NCBI GenBank assembly: GCA_025996895.1
Contig: BNTW01000040.1
Location: 1-25,596 of the forward strand
Length of the DNA: 25,596 nucleotides
Direction: 5' to 3'
DNA from: Bacteroidia bacterium
GTDB taxonomy: Bacteria > Bacteroidota > Bacteroidia > Bacteroidales > Azobacteroidaceae
Numbering within the stretch: position 1 is the stretch's first letter; the number at the start of each line of letters is the position of its first letter. Of the stretch, positions 15,369 through 24,979 are shown piece after piece. A program made the position numbers and the translations under genes. Under the pieces are notes generated by a model. It saw nothing but the letters and a program-made list of their open reading frames with translations. It did no database searches and was not told where the DNA came from.

Positions 15369-17342
15369 ATGAGTGTTGCCTTAAAATCTCTACCGCCCTA
15401 CCCTTCTTTCGTGGAAGGCATTCGGCGTGCACCCGACAGAGGATTTCGATTAACACCGGCACAAACGGAAATTGCGTTGAAAAACGCTCTGCGCTATATT
15501 CCACCCCAATGGCAGGAACAGTTGAAGCCCGAATTGGAGGAAGAATTGCGCACGCGCGGACGGATTTATGCTTACCGCTTCCGCCCGCAGGGTGATATTC
15601 GACCCAAATCCATCGACGAATACGAAGGAAACTGTATCGAAGGCAAGGCTTTTCAAGTAATGATTGACAATAATCTCTGTTTCGATATTGCTTTATATCC
15701 TTACGAATTAGTTACTTATGGCGAAACCGGACAGGTCTGCCAAAATTGGATGCAGTACCGCTTGATTAAACAATACCTGCAAATCATGACCAACGAACAA
15801 ACTTTGGTGGTCGAATCGGGTCATCCCTTGGGTTTGTTCAAATCGCATCCCAATGCCCCGCGCGTCATTATCACCAATTCCATGATGGTCGGAATGTACG
15901 ACAATCAAGCCGATTGGGAAATCGCCTCCCAGATGGGTGTTGCCAATTACGGGCAAATGACCGCCGGCGGTTGGATGTATATCGGTCCGCAAGGCATTGT
16001 GCACGGCACTTTCAATACCTTATTAAATGCAGGACGGTTAAAATTGGGAATTCCTGCTACCGGTGATTTACGGGACAAACTGTTTGTTTCTTCCGGTTTG
16101 GGTGGCATGAGCGGTGCGCAACCCAAAGCGGCCGAAATTGCCGGTGCCGTTGCTATTATTGCCGAAGTCGATCTCTCCAGGATTGCCACCCGGTTTGATC
16201 AAGAATGGATAAAGTGTGTTGTCAATAGTCCGAGTGGTGCTTTTGAACAGGCAAAACAAGCATTACAAGAACGAGTCCCCTGGTCTATTGCTTATCACGG
16301 CAATGTGGTTGACCTGTTGGAATATGCCGACCAACAAAATATATCGATTGATTTACTTACCGACCAAACGTCTTGCCATGCGGTTTACGAAGGCGGCTAT
16401 TGTCCCGTTGGCATTACATTTGCCGAACGCACCCGTTTATTAAAGGAAGATCGCGATAATTTCCGTGCATTGGTCGATCGTTCGTTGCACCGCCATTTTG
16501 AAGTTATCAAAAAATTAGTAGCCCAAGGCACCTATTTTTTCGATTACGGCAATTCATTCATGAAAGCCATTTATGATGCAGGTGTAAAAGAAATTTCCCG
16601 GAACGGTAAAGACGAAAAAGACGGTTTTATCTGGCCGTCGTACGTGGAAGACATTATGGGGCCGGAATTGTTTGACTATGGTTATGGACCCTTCCGTTGG
16701 GTTTGCTTGAGCGGGAAACATGAAGATTTGATAAAAACCGACCGCGCGGCGATGGAATGTATCGACCCCAATCGCCGGGGACAAGACCGCGACAATTATA
16801 ATTGGATCCGGGATGCCGAAAAAAATAATTTGGTAGTTGGCACGCAAGCGCGGATTTTGTATTCCGATGCGGAAGGCCGATTGAAAATCGCTTTGCGTTT
16901 CAACGAAATGATTCGGAACCGCGAAACCGGCCCGATTATGTTGGGGCGCGACCATCACGATGTGAGCGGAACGGATTCGCCTTTCAGGGAAACTGCCAAT
17001 ATCAAAGATGGAAGTAATGTGATGGCGGACATGGCCGTTCAGTGTTTTGCAGGAAACGCCGCGCGGGGAATGAGTCTCGTAGCCTTACATAACGGCGGTG
17101 GCGTAGGCATTGGAAAAGCCGTTAACGGCGGATTCGGCATGGTGCTGGATGGCAGCGAGCGAGTCGATGAAATTCTGAAAACCGCTATGTTGTGGGACGT
17201 AATGGGTGGTGTTGCCCGCCGAGCATGGGCAAGAAATCCGCATGCCATCGAAGTTTGCAAAGAATTTAATGAGAAACACAAAGAAGATTATTATATAACA
17301 ATACCCTATTTAAGAGCAACTAAAATAAATACAATAATATGA
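15369..17342 (+). CDS. hutU: Urocanate hydratase
   Basis: The 657-residue enzyme hydrates urocanate to 4-imidazolone-5-propionate using tightly bound NAD+. Urocanase signatures: QMTAGGWMYIGPQGIVHGT (196-214), the NAD-binding loop GLGGMSGAQ (243-251), the segment DQTSCHAVYEGGYCPVG, GRDHHDVSGTDSPFRET, and the C-terminal LHNGGGVGIGKAVNGGFG. It is about 100 residues longer than the Pseudomonas-type enzyme, mainly at the N-terminus and in insertions, as is usual for the long Bacteroidetes form. It starts 3 nt after the DUF2442 gene and overlaps ftcD by 4 nt (ATGA), so it is the first enzyme of the hut operon here. Confidence 0.95.
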   Translation: MSVALKSLPPYPSFVEGIRRAPDRGFRLTPAQTEIALKNALRYIPPQWQEQLKPELEEELRTRGRIYAYRFRPQGDIRPKSIDEYEGNCIEGKAFQVMIDNNLCFDIALYPYELVTYGETGQVCQNWMQYRLIKQYLQIMTNEQTLVVESGHPLGLFKSHPNAPRVIITNSMMVGMYDNQADWEIASQMGVANYGQMTAGGWMYIGPQGIVHGTFNTLLNAGRLKLGIPATGDLRDKLFVSSGLGGMSGAQPKAAEIAGAVAIIAEVDLSRIATRFDQEWIKCVVNSPSGAFEQAKQALQERVPWSIAYHGNVVDLLEYADQQNISIDLLTDQTSCHAVYEGGYCPVGITFAERTRLLKEDRDNFRALVDRSLHRHFEVIKKLVAQGTYFFDYGNSFMKAIYDAGVKEISRNGKDEKDGFIWPSYVEDIMGPELFDYGYGPFRWVCLSGKHEDLIKTDRAAMECIDPNRRGQDRDNYNWIRDAEKNNLVVGTQARILYSDAEGRLKIALRFNEMIRNRETGPIMLGRDHHDVSGTDSPFRETANIKDGSNVMADMAVQCFAGNAARGMSLVALHNGGGVGIGKAVNGGFGMVLDGSERVDEILKTAMLWDVMGGVARRAWARNPHAIEVCKEFNEKHKEDYYITIPYLRATKINTII

Positions 17343-18235
17343 ATAAAATCGTCGAATGTGTCCCGAACTTTAGTGAGGGACGCAATTTGGAAAAAGTAGA
17401 ACGGATTGTCGATGCTTTCCGTGCCAAAGAAAACATTAAATTGCTGGATTACAGCAACGACAAAGACCACAACCGAATGGTCGTGACCGTCATCGGCGAG
17501 CCGGAATCCATCAAAAACGCTGTGATTGAAGCGGTTGGCATTGCCGTTCGAGAAATTGATTTGACCAAGCACGAAGGGCAACACCCACGTATGGGAGCGG
17601 TCGATGTCGTTCCTTTTATTCCCATCAAAGGAATGAACATCGAGGAAGCGGACGCACTGGCCAAAGAAGTCGGAAAAACGCTGGCGGAAAAATATCACCT
17701 TCCTGTTTTTCTGTACGAAAAATCGGCTTCGGTAGAACATCGTCAGAATTTGGCAGCGATACGGAAAGGGGAATTTGAGGGATTAGTTGAAAAAATGAAA
17801 CTGCCCGAATGGAAACCAGATTTTGGCCCCGAAGAACGTCATCCGACAGCGGGCGCAGCGGTGGTGGGCGCGCGCATGCCGTTGATTGCGTTCAACGTCA
17901 ATCTTCACACAACCAATTTTGAAATTGCCGACAAGATTGCAAAAAAAGTACGTTTTATCGGCGGCGGATTGCGATTTTGCAAAGCGATGGGCGTGGATTT
18001 GAAAGATCAGGGATTGATGCAGGTTTCTATGAATTTGACGGATTACACAAAAACCGCTATTTATCAGGCGGTAGAAATGATACGCTTTGAAGCCCAACGT
18101 TACGGCGTTTCGGTTGCCGGTTGCGAATTGATCGGATTGGTGCCTTTGCAAGCGGTGGTCGATACGACTTCCTATTATTTGGGATTAGAAAATTTTTCGA
18201 CAAAACAAATTTTGGAAAGCCATCTCATGGAATAA
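17339..18235 (+). CDS. ftcD: Glutamate formimidoyltransferase
   Basis: The 298-residue transferase moves the formimino group from N-formimino-L-glutamate to tetrahydrofolate, giving glutamate and 5-formimino-THF. Signatures are the N-terminal VECVPNFSEGRN, the block DHNRMVVTVIGEP, EGQHPRMGAVDVVPFIP with the catalytic histidine region, HPTAGAAVVGARMPLIAFNVNL, and the C-terminal GCELIGLVP. Only the transferase domain is present; the cyclodeaminase is a separate gene (fchA) two genes downstream, unlike the fused animal enzyme. It overlaps hutU by 4 nt. Its TAA is 2 bp before a MITE-like repeat that separates it from hutI. Confidence 0.95.
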   Translation: MNKIVECVPNFSEGRNLEKVERIVDAFRAKENIKLLDYSNDKDHNRMVVTVIGEPESIKNAVIEAVGIAVREIDLTKHEGQHPRMGAVDVVPFIPIKGMNIEEADALAKEVGKTLAEKYHLPVFLYEKSASVEHRQNLAAIRKGEFEGLVEKMKLPEWKPDFGPEERHPTAGAAVVGARMPLIAFNVNLHTTNFEIADKIAKKVRFIGGGLRFCKAMGVDLKDQGLMQVSMNLTDYTKTAIYQAVEMIRFEAQRYGVSVAGCELIGLVPLQAVVDTTSYYLGLENFSTKQILESHLME

Positions 18236-18237
18236 AA

Positions 18238-18356
18238 GCCCCTCTAAATCTCCCCTCAAGGGGAGACTTTGGTAAAGCACAAAATTCAAATTATGCAAAT
18301 AGAAAAAGCTGGAAATAACGTAGTCTCTAAAAGCCCCCTTGAGGGGGTTGGGGGCT
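18238..18356. repeat. MITE-like inverted-repeat element between ftcD and hutI
   Basis: The left end (18238-18270) starts AGCCCCTCTAAATC and contains the hairpin TCTCCCCT-CA-AGGGGAGA (18249-18266). The right end read on the minus strand (18356 to 18329) starts AGCCCCCAACCC and contains CCCCTCAAGGGGG, so the two ends are imperfect inverted repeats around a ~60-bp A-rich core. Similar C/G-run repeats near AGCCCC are widespread in Bacteroidetes genomes. No transposase is present, and no target duplication is evident. The hutI start codon lies inside it. Confidence 0.6.
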
Positions 18357-19582
18357 GTAACTACATCATCAAAAACATCACTCAATTGGTGACCTGCTCC
18401 GGATTCTCTGCCAAGCACGGACAAGCCATGTCCGACTTGGAGATTATTGAAAACGGGATGGTCGTTATTACTAATGGTGTTATTTCCTACGTAGGCACTT
18501 CTTCTTCTGAAATTCCGGTGTCCAATCCGGAAAACTATGAGATTATTGATGCTACCGGCAAGGCTGTTCTCCCGGGATTTATCGATTCGCACACGCATTT
18601 TGTTTTTGGCGGTTATCGTGAAGAAGAATTTTCGTGGCGCATGCGCGGCGACAGCTATATGTCGATTATGGAACGCGGAGGAGGTATTTACAGTACCGTC
18701 GAAGCCACACGTGAGACTTCGGAAACCGAGTTAATCGATTTGGGATTAAGCCGGTTAAACAATATGCTGGCGATGGGCGTTACCACCGTCGAAGGCAAAA
18801 GCGGTTACGGTTTGGATAAAGAAACCGAACTCAAACAGCTTCGCGTGATGAAGGAATTAAACCTGCTGCACCCAATAAATATTGTTTCCACTTATCTGGG
18901 CGGACATGCTGTCCCAAAGGGATTTACGGAAAATTCGTATATAGATTATATGTTGCAGGAAGTTTTGCCGACCATTCAAAAGGAAAAATTGGCTGAAAAC
19001 TGCGATATTTTTTGTGAAAAAGGCGTATTCAGTACGGAAGAATCGCGCCGTTTTTTGTTGAAAATCAAAGAAATGGGATTTAATGCGAAAATTCATGCCG
19101 ACGAAATCGTCAATACCGGTGGTGCGGAATTAGCTGCCGAAATCGGTGCATTATCCGCCGACCACTTGTTGCAAGTTTCTCCAAAGGGCATTGAAGCGTT
19201 GGCCAAAAGCCAAACAGTGGCGACACTGTTGCCTTGTACCGCTTTTTCGTTGAAAGAACACTACGCCAAAGGCCGTGAAATGATTGACACCGGTTGTGCG
19301 ATGGCTCTGGCAACCGATTTCAATCCGGGCAGCTGCTTTTCGTCGTCCATTCCGCTGACGATTGCGCTGGCGCGCATCTATATGAAACTGTCGCCCGAAG
19401 AAGCCGTTACGGCATTGACCATCAACGCGGCGGCCGCTTTGGGTAAAGCCGGCACCATCGGAAGTATCGACGTCGGCAAAAAAGGCGATTTGATTATTTT
19501 GGAATTTCCGAGTTATCGTTTTCTTCCCTATCATGTGGGCATGAATTGCGTGAAGAAAGTGATTAAGAGTTATGAATTATGA
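18293..19582 (+). CDS. hutI: Imidazolonepropionase
   Basis: This amidohydrolase opens 4-imidazolone-5-propionate to N-formiminoglutamate. Metal-binding motifs: DSHTHFVFGG after the beta-barrel strand, HADEIVNTGGAELAAEIGALSADHL with further ligand and substrate histidines, and ATDFNPGSC with the metal aspartate. The core starts at YIIKNITQLVTCSGF. From ATG 18293 the protein is 429 residues. The first ~23 residues (MQIEKAGNNVVSKSPLEGVGGCN) are encoded by the MITE-like element and are not family sequence. A TTG at 18269 would add 8 more. The last codons and TGA come from a heptamer repeat. Catalytic residues look intact. Confidence 0.93.
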   Translation: MQIEKAGNNVVSKSPLEGVGGCNYIIKNITQLVTCSGFSAKHGQAMSDLEIIENGMVVITNGVISYVGTSSSEIPVSNPENYEIIDATGKAVLPGFIDSHTHFVFGGYREEEFSWRMRGDSYMSIMERGGGIYSTVEATRETSETELIDLGLSRLNNMLAMGVTTVEGKSGYGLDKETELKQLRVMKELNLLHPINIVSTYLGGHAVPKGFTENSYIDYMLQEVLPTIQKEKLAENCDIFCEKGVFSTEESRRFLLKIKEMGFNAKIHADEIVNTGGAELAAEIGALSADHLLQVSPKGIEALAKSQTVATLLPCTAFSLKEHYAKGREMIDTGCAMALATDFNPGSCFSSSIPLTIALARIYMKLSPEEAVTALTINAAAALGKAGTIGSIDVGKKGDLIILEFPSYRFLPYHVGMNCVKKVIKSYEL

Positions 19583-19594
19583 GTTATGAGTTAT
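19567..19594. repeat. Array of four 7-bp repeats, consensus GAGTTAT
   Basis: The units are GAGTTAT, GAATTAT, GAGTTAT and GAGTTAT, placed without gaps. The hutI TGA (19580-19582) and the first fchA ATG (19586) both fall inside. TGA recurs at 19573, 19580 and 19587 in three different frames, and TTA recurs every 7 bp, so the array places stops in all six frames. Confidence 0.75.
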
Positions 19595-19597
19595 AAT

Positions 19598-20230
19598 ATG
19601 AAAAAACTGATTGAATTAAGTGTTAAGGAATTTTTGTTAGTAACCGCCGGCGACGACCCTGTTCCGGGTGGCGGAAGCGTTTCGGCGTTATGCGCAGCAT
19701 TGAGTTCGGCCTTGGGACAAATGGTTGCCCAACTGACCATCGGCAAAAAGAAATACGCTGATGTAGAAGAAGATATGAAAGAAATGGCAGCGATTTTTAA
19801 TTCCTATTTAGACGAATTCACACTCGACATTGATAAGGATTCCGACGCTTACAATATGGTTTTCTCGGCTTTCAAACTGCCGAAAGAAACCGAAGAAGAG
19901 AAAGCCGTCCGTTCGCAGAAAATCCAGGAAGCGACGAAAATCGCGACGGAAGTGCCGTTGCAAGTAGCCCGGAGAGCGTATAAAGTGATGGATTTCATTC
20001 ATATTGTCGCAAAAACCGGCAATCAAAATACCATAACCGACGCTTGCGTGGCCATGATGTGCGCCCGAACAGCCGTTTTGGGGGCATTGTTGAACGTTCG
20101 TATCAATCTTTCATCGATTCACGACGTAGAATATGTGGGAAAACTGAAACAAGAAGCCGATTGGCTGGAAAAAAGTGCCGTCGAAAAAGAGCGGAAATTA
20201 TTGGATTGGGCGCGTTTGAATGATATATAA
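19598..20230 (+). CDS. fchA: Formimidoyltetrahydrofolate cyclodeaminase
   Basis: The protein of 210 residues from this start converts 5-formimino-THF to 5,10-methenyl-THF plus ammonia, completing the histidine route into the folate pool. The family signature DPVPGGGSVSALCAALSSALG lies near the N-terminus, followed by the long helical bundle with DKDSDAYNMVFSAFKLP and TDACVAMMCARTAVLGALLNVRINL. ATG 19598 (MKKLIELSVKEF) matches family starts. ATG 19586 adds MSYN, which is encoded by the heptamer repeat. This is the last hut gene; no hutH follows. Its 3' end overlaps the convergent DUF6913-like gene by 33 nt. Confidence 0.93.
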   Translation: MKKLIELSVKEFLLVTAGDDPVPGGGSVSALCAALSSALGQMVAQLTIGKKKYADVEEDMKEMAAIFNSYLDEFTLDIDKDSDAYNMVFSAFKLPKETEEEKAVRSQKIQEATKIATEVPLQVARRAYKVMDFIHIVAKTGNQNTITDACVAMMCARTAVLGALLNVRINLSSIHDVEYVGKLKQEADWLEKSAVEKERKLLDWARLNDI

Positions 20231-20716
20231 ATAATAGATTATTTGCTTGCCCAACTCCCTGATTTTCAAGTTCTTTTCTTGTATATCCGGGAGAGAAATT
20301 ATCGCCAAATCATACGGAGAAGTAGCATTTTTCTTCAAGCCGGTTTTTACCGGTGCATTGGCATGCACCAGTAAATATTCCAACGGCAGATTTCGCTTCA
20401 GCGTTAAATCAATAACCAAATCGAACGATTCTTTTTCCAATTCGCCGGCTATCGAATTTAAGTTATCTTTGTGAGTAACAATATGATACGGCGTTTCCGA
20501 ATAATCGTAACGATCTGATTTAGGCAGGTAGGCATAGCCAGTAATTTGCTTGCCCAGCCGTTCCAACTTTTCAATAAAAGCATCCGCCTCGTCATAATCG
20601 GACGTGTCAAACAAAACGAGTATCGTATGGATATTCCTTAAATTCAGAAATCGTTTTTCCCGCGTTTCGTCCCGGTAAAATCGCTTTAATTTTAATTTTA
20701 ATAACAAGTCGAACAT
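20198..20716 (-). CDS. DUF6913-like conserved protein
   Basis: The 172-residue soluble protein has no signal peptide or membrane segment. It shows an alpha/beta pattern: NIHTILVLFDTSDYDEADAFIEKLERLGKQITGYAYLPK (29-67), FDLVIDLTLKRNLPLEYLLVHANAPVKTG (about 104-132), then LAIISLPD. I recall Bacteroidales proteins of this type being listed as DUF6913, function unknown. It starts 4 nt after ligA on the same strand, so it is the last gene of the ssb-gldD-ligA unit. Its final 33 nt overlap the end of fchA on the other strand. Confidence 0.75.
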   Translation of the reverse strand: MFDLLLKLKLKRFYRDETREKRFLNLRNIHTILVLFDTSDYDEADAFIEKLERLGKQITGYAYLPKSDRYDYSETPYHIVTHKDNLNSIAGELEKESFDLVIDLTLKRNLPLEYLLVHANAPVKTGLKKNATSPYDLAIISLPDIQEKNLKIRELGKQIIYYLYIIQTRPIQ

Positions 20717-20720
20717 AATT

Positions 20721-23276
<2,556 letters not shown>

Positions 23277-23293
<17 letters not shown>

Positions 23294-23756
23294 CGCTCTC
23301 TTCCGCTTCTAAAGGGGGATTTGCCGGTGAAACCGGATTTGCTTCTTTCGTTTGAACCGGTTTTGCACCTCCTGTGGCGGGCGGCTCAGGGAAGGGTGCT
23401 TTGTTTCCGCCTCCCGAATCCGGCTTGCGGTCAAGCAATTCCATGTTATCGCCCCACACTTCGGTTACATACCGTTTCACTCCTTGTTGATCATCGTACG
23501 AGCGCGTACGGATTTTCCCTTCAATATAAAGTTTTGACCCTTTATGAACATACTTCTCGGCGATTTCCGCCAATCCGCGCCATAAAACGATGTTGTGCCA
23601 CTCGGTACGGTCGGGAACTTGCGTTCCATTTGCCGCCGTATAGCCTCTTTCCGTAGTAGCTAAGGAAAAATTGGCAACAGCTCCACCATTGTCATAATAC
23701 CTCACTTCGGGCTCTTTGCCCACGTTTCCAACTAAAATAACTTTGTTTACTGACAT
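23277..23756 (-). CDS. ssb: Single-stranded DNA-binding protein
   Basis: The 159-residue SSB coats single-stranded DNA in replication, repair and recombination. The N-terminal OB fold runs from VNKVILVGNVGKEPEVRY through TEWHNIVLWRGLAEIAEKYVHKGSKLYIEGKIRTRSY (to about residue 110). A Gly/Pro-rich linker follows, ending in the acidic interaction tip SDDLPF that recruits partner proteins. The promoter is a textbook pair (-33 TTTG, 19 nt, TACATTTG). It is the first gene of an overlapping unit with gldD, ligA and a DUF6913-like gene, an unusual union of replication genes with a motility/secretion lipoprotein. Confidence 0.95.
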
Positions 23757-23790
23757 AATATAAAAAATTAAAGTTAAAGTTTCACGGCGT

Positions 23791-23821
23791 CAAATGTAGG
23801 AATAAAATGCCGGATTTCAAA
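23791..23821 (-). promoter_or_regulatory. Promoter for ssb-gldD-ligA unit
   Basis: On the minus strand TTTG (23821-23818), 19 nt, then TACATTTG (23798-23791), both matching the Bacteroidetes consensus. The -33 element touches the end of the ABC ATPase gene region. Confidence 0.72.
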
Positions 23822-23825
23822 AAAA

Positions 23826-24488
23826 CTATCCGAAATCTTTGCCAATTTTTCCATCTTTCATGTGAATAATCCGGTCGGTAAGCTTCGCCAACTCTTCGTC
23901 GTGCGTTACAATCACAAACGTTTGATTAAATTGCTTCCGCAAATCGAAAAATAACCGGTGCAGTTCTTCCTTATTTTGCGTATCTAAACTGCCCGAAGGC
24001 TCGTCAGCAAAAATAACCAATGGACGATTGACCAGCGCGCGCGCCACCGCGACACGTTGTTTTTCACCGCCCGAAAGCGCGGCCGGCTTATGTTCGAGCC
24101 GGTCTGACAATCCCAAAAAATCCAAAATTTCTTTCGCCTGTTTTACCGCTTCGGAAAATTTTTTGTTCCCGATCAATGCCGGTATCATAACATTCTCTAA
24201 AGCGGTAAATTCCGGCAATAACTGGTGAAATTGAAAGACAAATCCGATGTTTTTATTTCGGAAGGCCGCCAATTCCTTATCTCTCAACTGATTGATATTC
24301 ATATTTTCGTACCGGATTTCGCCGGTATCCGGTTTATCCAGCGTCCCCATAATTTGGAGCAAAGTCGTTTTTCCCGCACCACTGGGGCCTACAATCGCAA
24401 CAATTTCGCCTTGTGAAACACTTAAATCAATCCCTTTCAGGACTTCCAGATTGCCGAAACGCTTGGTTATATTTTTGCAACTAATCAT
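23826..24488 (-). CDS. ABC transporter ATPase, LolD/MacB type
   Basis: The 220-residue ATPase of the LolD/MacB group powers lipoprotein release or peptide/antibiotic export, or (FtsE-like) cell-division complexes. Walker A is GPSGAGKT (34-41), the Q-loop is in [18 protein letters not shown], the signature is [15 protein letters not shown], Walker B is VIFADEPSG, and the H-loop is [23 protein letters not shown] is characteristic of LolD. I start at ATG 24488 ([12 protein letters not shown]): the longer frame from 24530 adds 14 residues but begins upstream of the -7 element of the likely promoter. No permease (LolC/E-like) gene is next to it. Confidence 0.92.
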   Translation of the reverse strand: MISCKNITKRFGNLEVLKGIDLSVSQGEIVAIVGPSGAGKTTLLQIMGTLDKPDTGEIRYENMNINQLRDKELAAFRNKNIGFVFQFHQLLPEFTALENVMIPALIGNKKFSEAVKQAKEILDFLGLSDRLEHKPAALSGGEKQRVAVARALVNRPLVIFADEPSGSLDTQNKEELHRLFFDLRKQFNQTFVIVTHDEELAKLTDRIIHMKDGKIGKDFG

Positions 24489-24517
24489 ATTTTTATCTAT
24501 CGAGTAAATAGGAAGTA

Positions 24518-24548
24518 CAAACGTAAGCAAAAAAATGTTTTTTTCAAA
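24518..24548 (-). promoter_or_regulatory. Promoter for the LolD-type ATPase
   Basis: On the minus strand TTTG (24548-24545), 19 nt, then TACGTTTG (24525-24518). The -7 element is 29 bp before ATG 24488 and downstream of ATG 24530, which argues for the shorter protein. Confidence 0.7.
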
Positions 24549-24619
24549 ATTTCACGCCCCAATTGTTTTAAATGTTGTTAAGTAACAGGTGTTTATCATT
24601 AAATTAGGTTATGCGGTGA

Positions 24620-24648
24620 TTGGACTTTCAAATTTTGACCTATCTTTG
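24620..24648 (+). promoter_or_regulatory. Promoter for the Lys/Cys-rich exported protein
   Basis: TTG (24620-24622), 18 nt, then TATCTTTG (24641-24648), a perfect -7 element. It lies within the longest possible frame (from 24589), showing that the N-terminal part of that frame is probably not translated. Confidence 0.68.
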
Positions 24649-24687
24649 TCAGCGAAAATGATTAAACAAATTAATTATAGTAAAGTT

Positions 24688-24924
24688 ATGAAGAAGGTTT
24701 TATTTACATTATTGGTAGCCATTGTTCTTGGCACAACTGCGTCTTACGCTCAAGAAGCGAAAAAAGAACATTGCGAAAAAGCAAAAAAAGAATGTTGCGA
24801 AGGCAAAAAAGCTGAAAAAGCTGAAAAGAAAGAAGGCTGTACCAAAAGCGACGAAAAAAAGGATTGTTGCAAAAAATCGAAAGAAGCAACAGCCGAAACA
24901 AAATCCTGCGGAAAAAAGAAATAA
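24688..24924 (+). CDS. Small exported Lys/Cys-rich protein
   Basis: The 78-residue protein has a clear signal peptide (MKKVLFTLLVAIVLGTTASYA, cleavage after A21). The mature 57 residues contain 20 lysines, many glutamates and seven cysteines (C29, C36, C37, C51, C60, C61, C74), including two adjacent CC pairs in similar settings (KKECCEGKK, KKDCCKKSK). Metal binding or a redox role is possible, but I do not recognise a family. In-frame starts at 24589 and 24658 exist; the signal peptide begins at 24688, and the promoter lies at 24641-24648. It is a single-gene unit with a strong terminator. The low-complexity A-rich DNA could inflate the Lys content. Confidence 0.75.
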   Translation: MKKVLFTLLVAIVLGTTASYAQEAKKEHCEKAKKECCEGKKAEKAEKKEGCTKSDEKKDCCKKSKEATAETKSCGKKK

Positions 24925-24945
24925 TTTTTTCCTCGTACTTGTAGG

Positions 24946-24978
24946 GGCTGCCTCATAAGTTGAGGCAGTCTTTTTTTT
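24946..24978 (+). terminator. Strong rho-independent terminator
   Basis: GGCTGCCTCA (24946-24955) pairs with TGAGGCAGTC (24961-24970), one G-T pair, 5-nt loop, followed by eight Ts. It ends the small exported-protein gene, and the minus-strand thioredoxin gene stops just beyond it. Confidence 0.9.
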
Positions 24979-24979
24979 A

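Noticed and set aside
18249..18266. Hairpin after ftcD as a simple rho-independent terminator
   Set aside because: The stem TCTCCCCT/AGGGGAGA is followed by only CTTTGG with no T-run, and it has a related inverted copy at 18329-18356, so it is better read as one end of a repeat element.
24589..24687. 33-residue N-terminal extension of the small Cys/Lys-rich protein
   Set aside because: It contains the promoter elements, and the true signal peptide starts at 24688.
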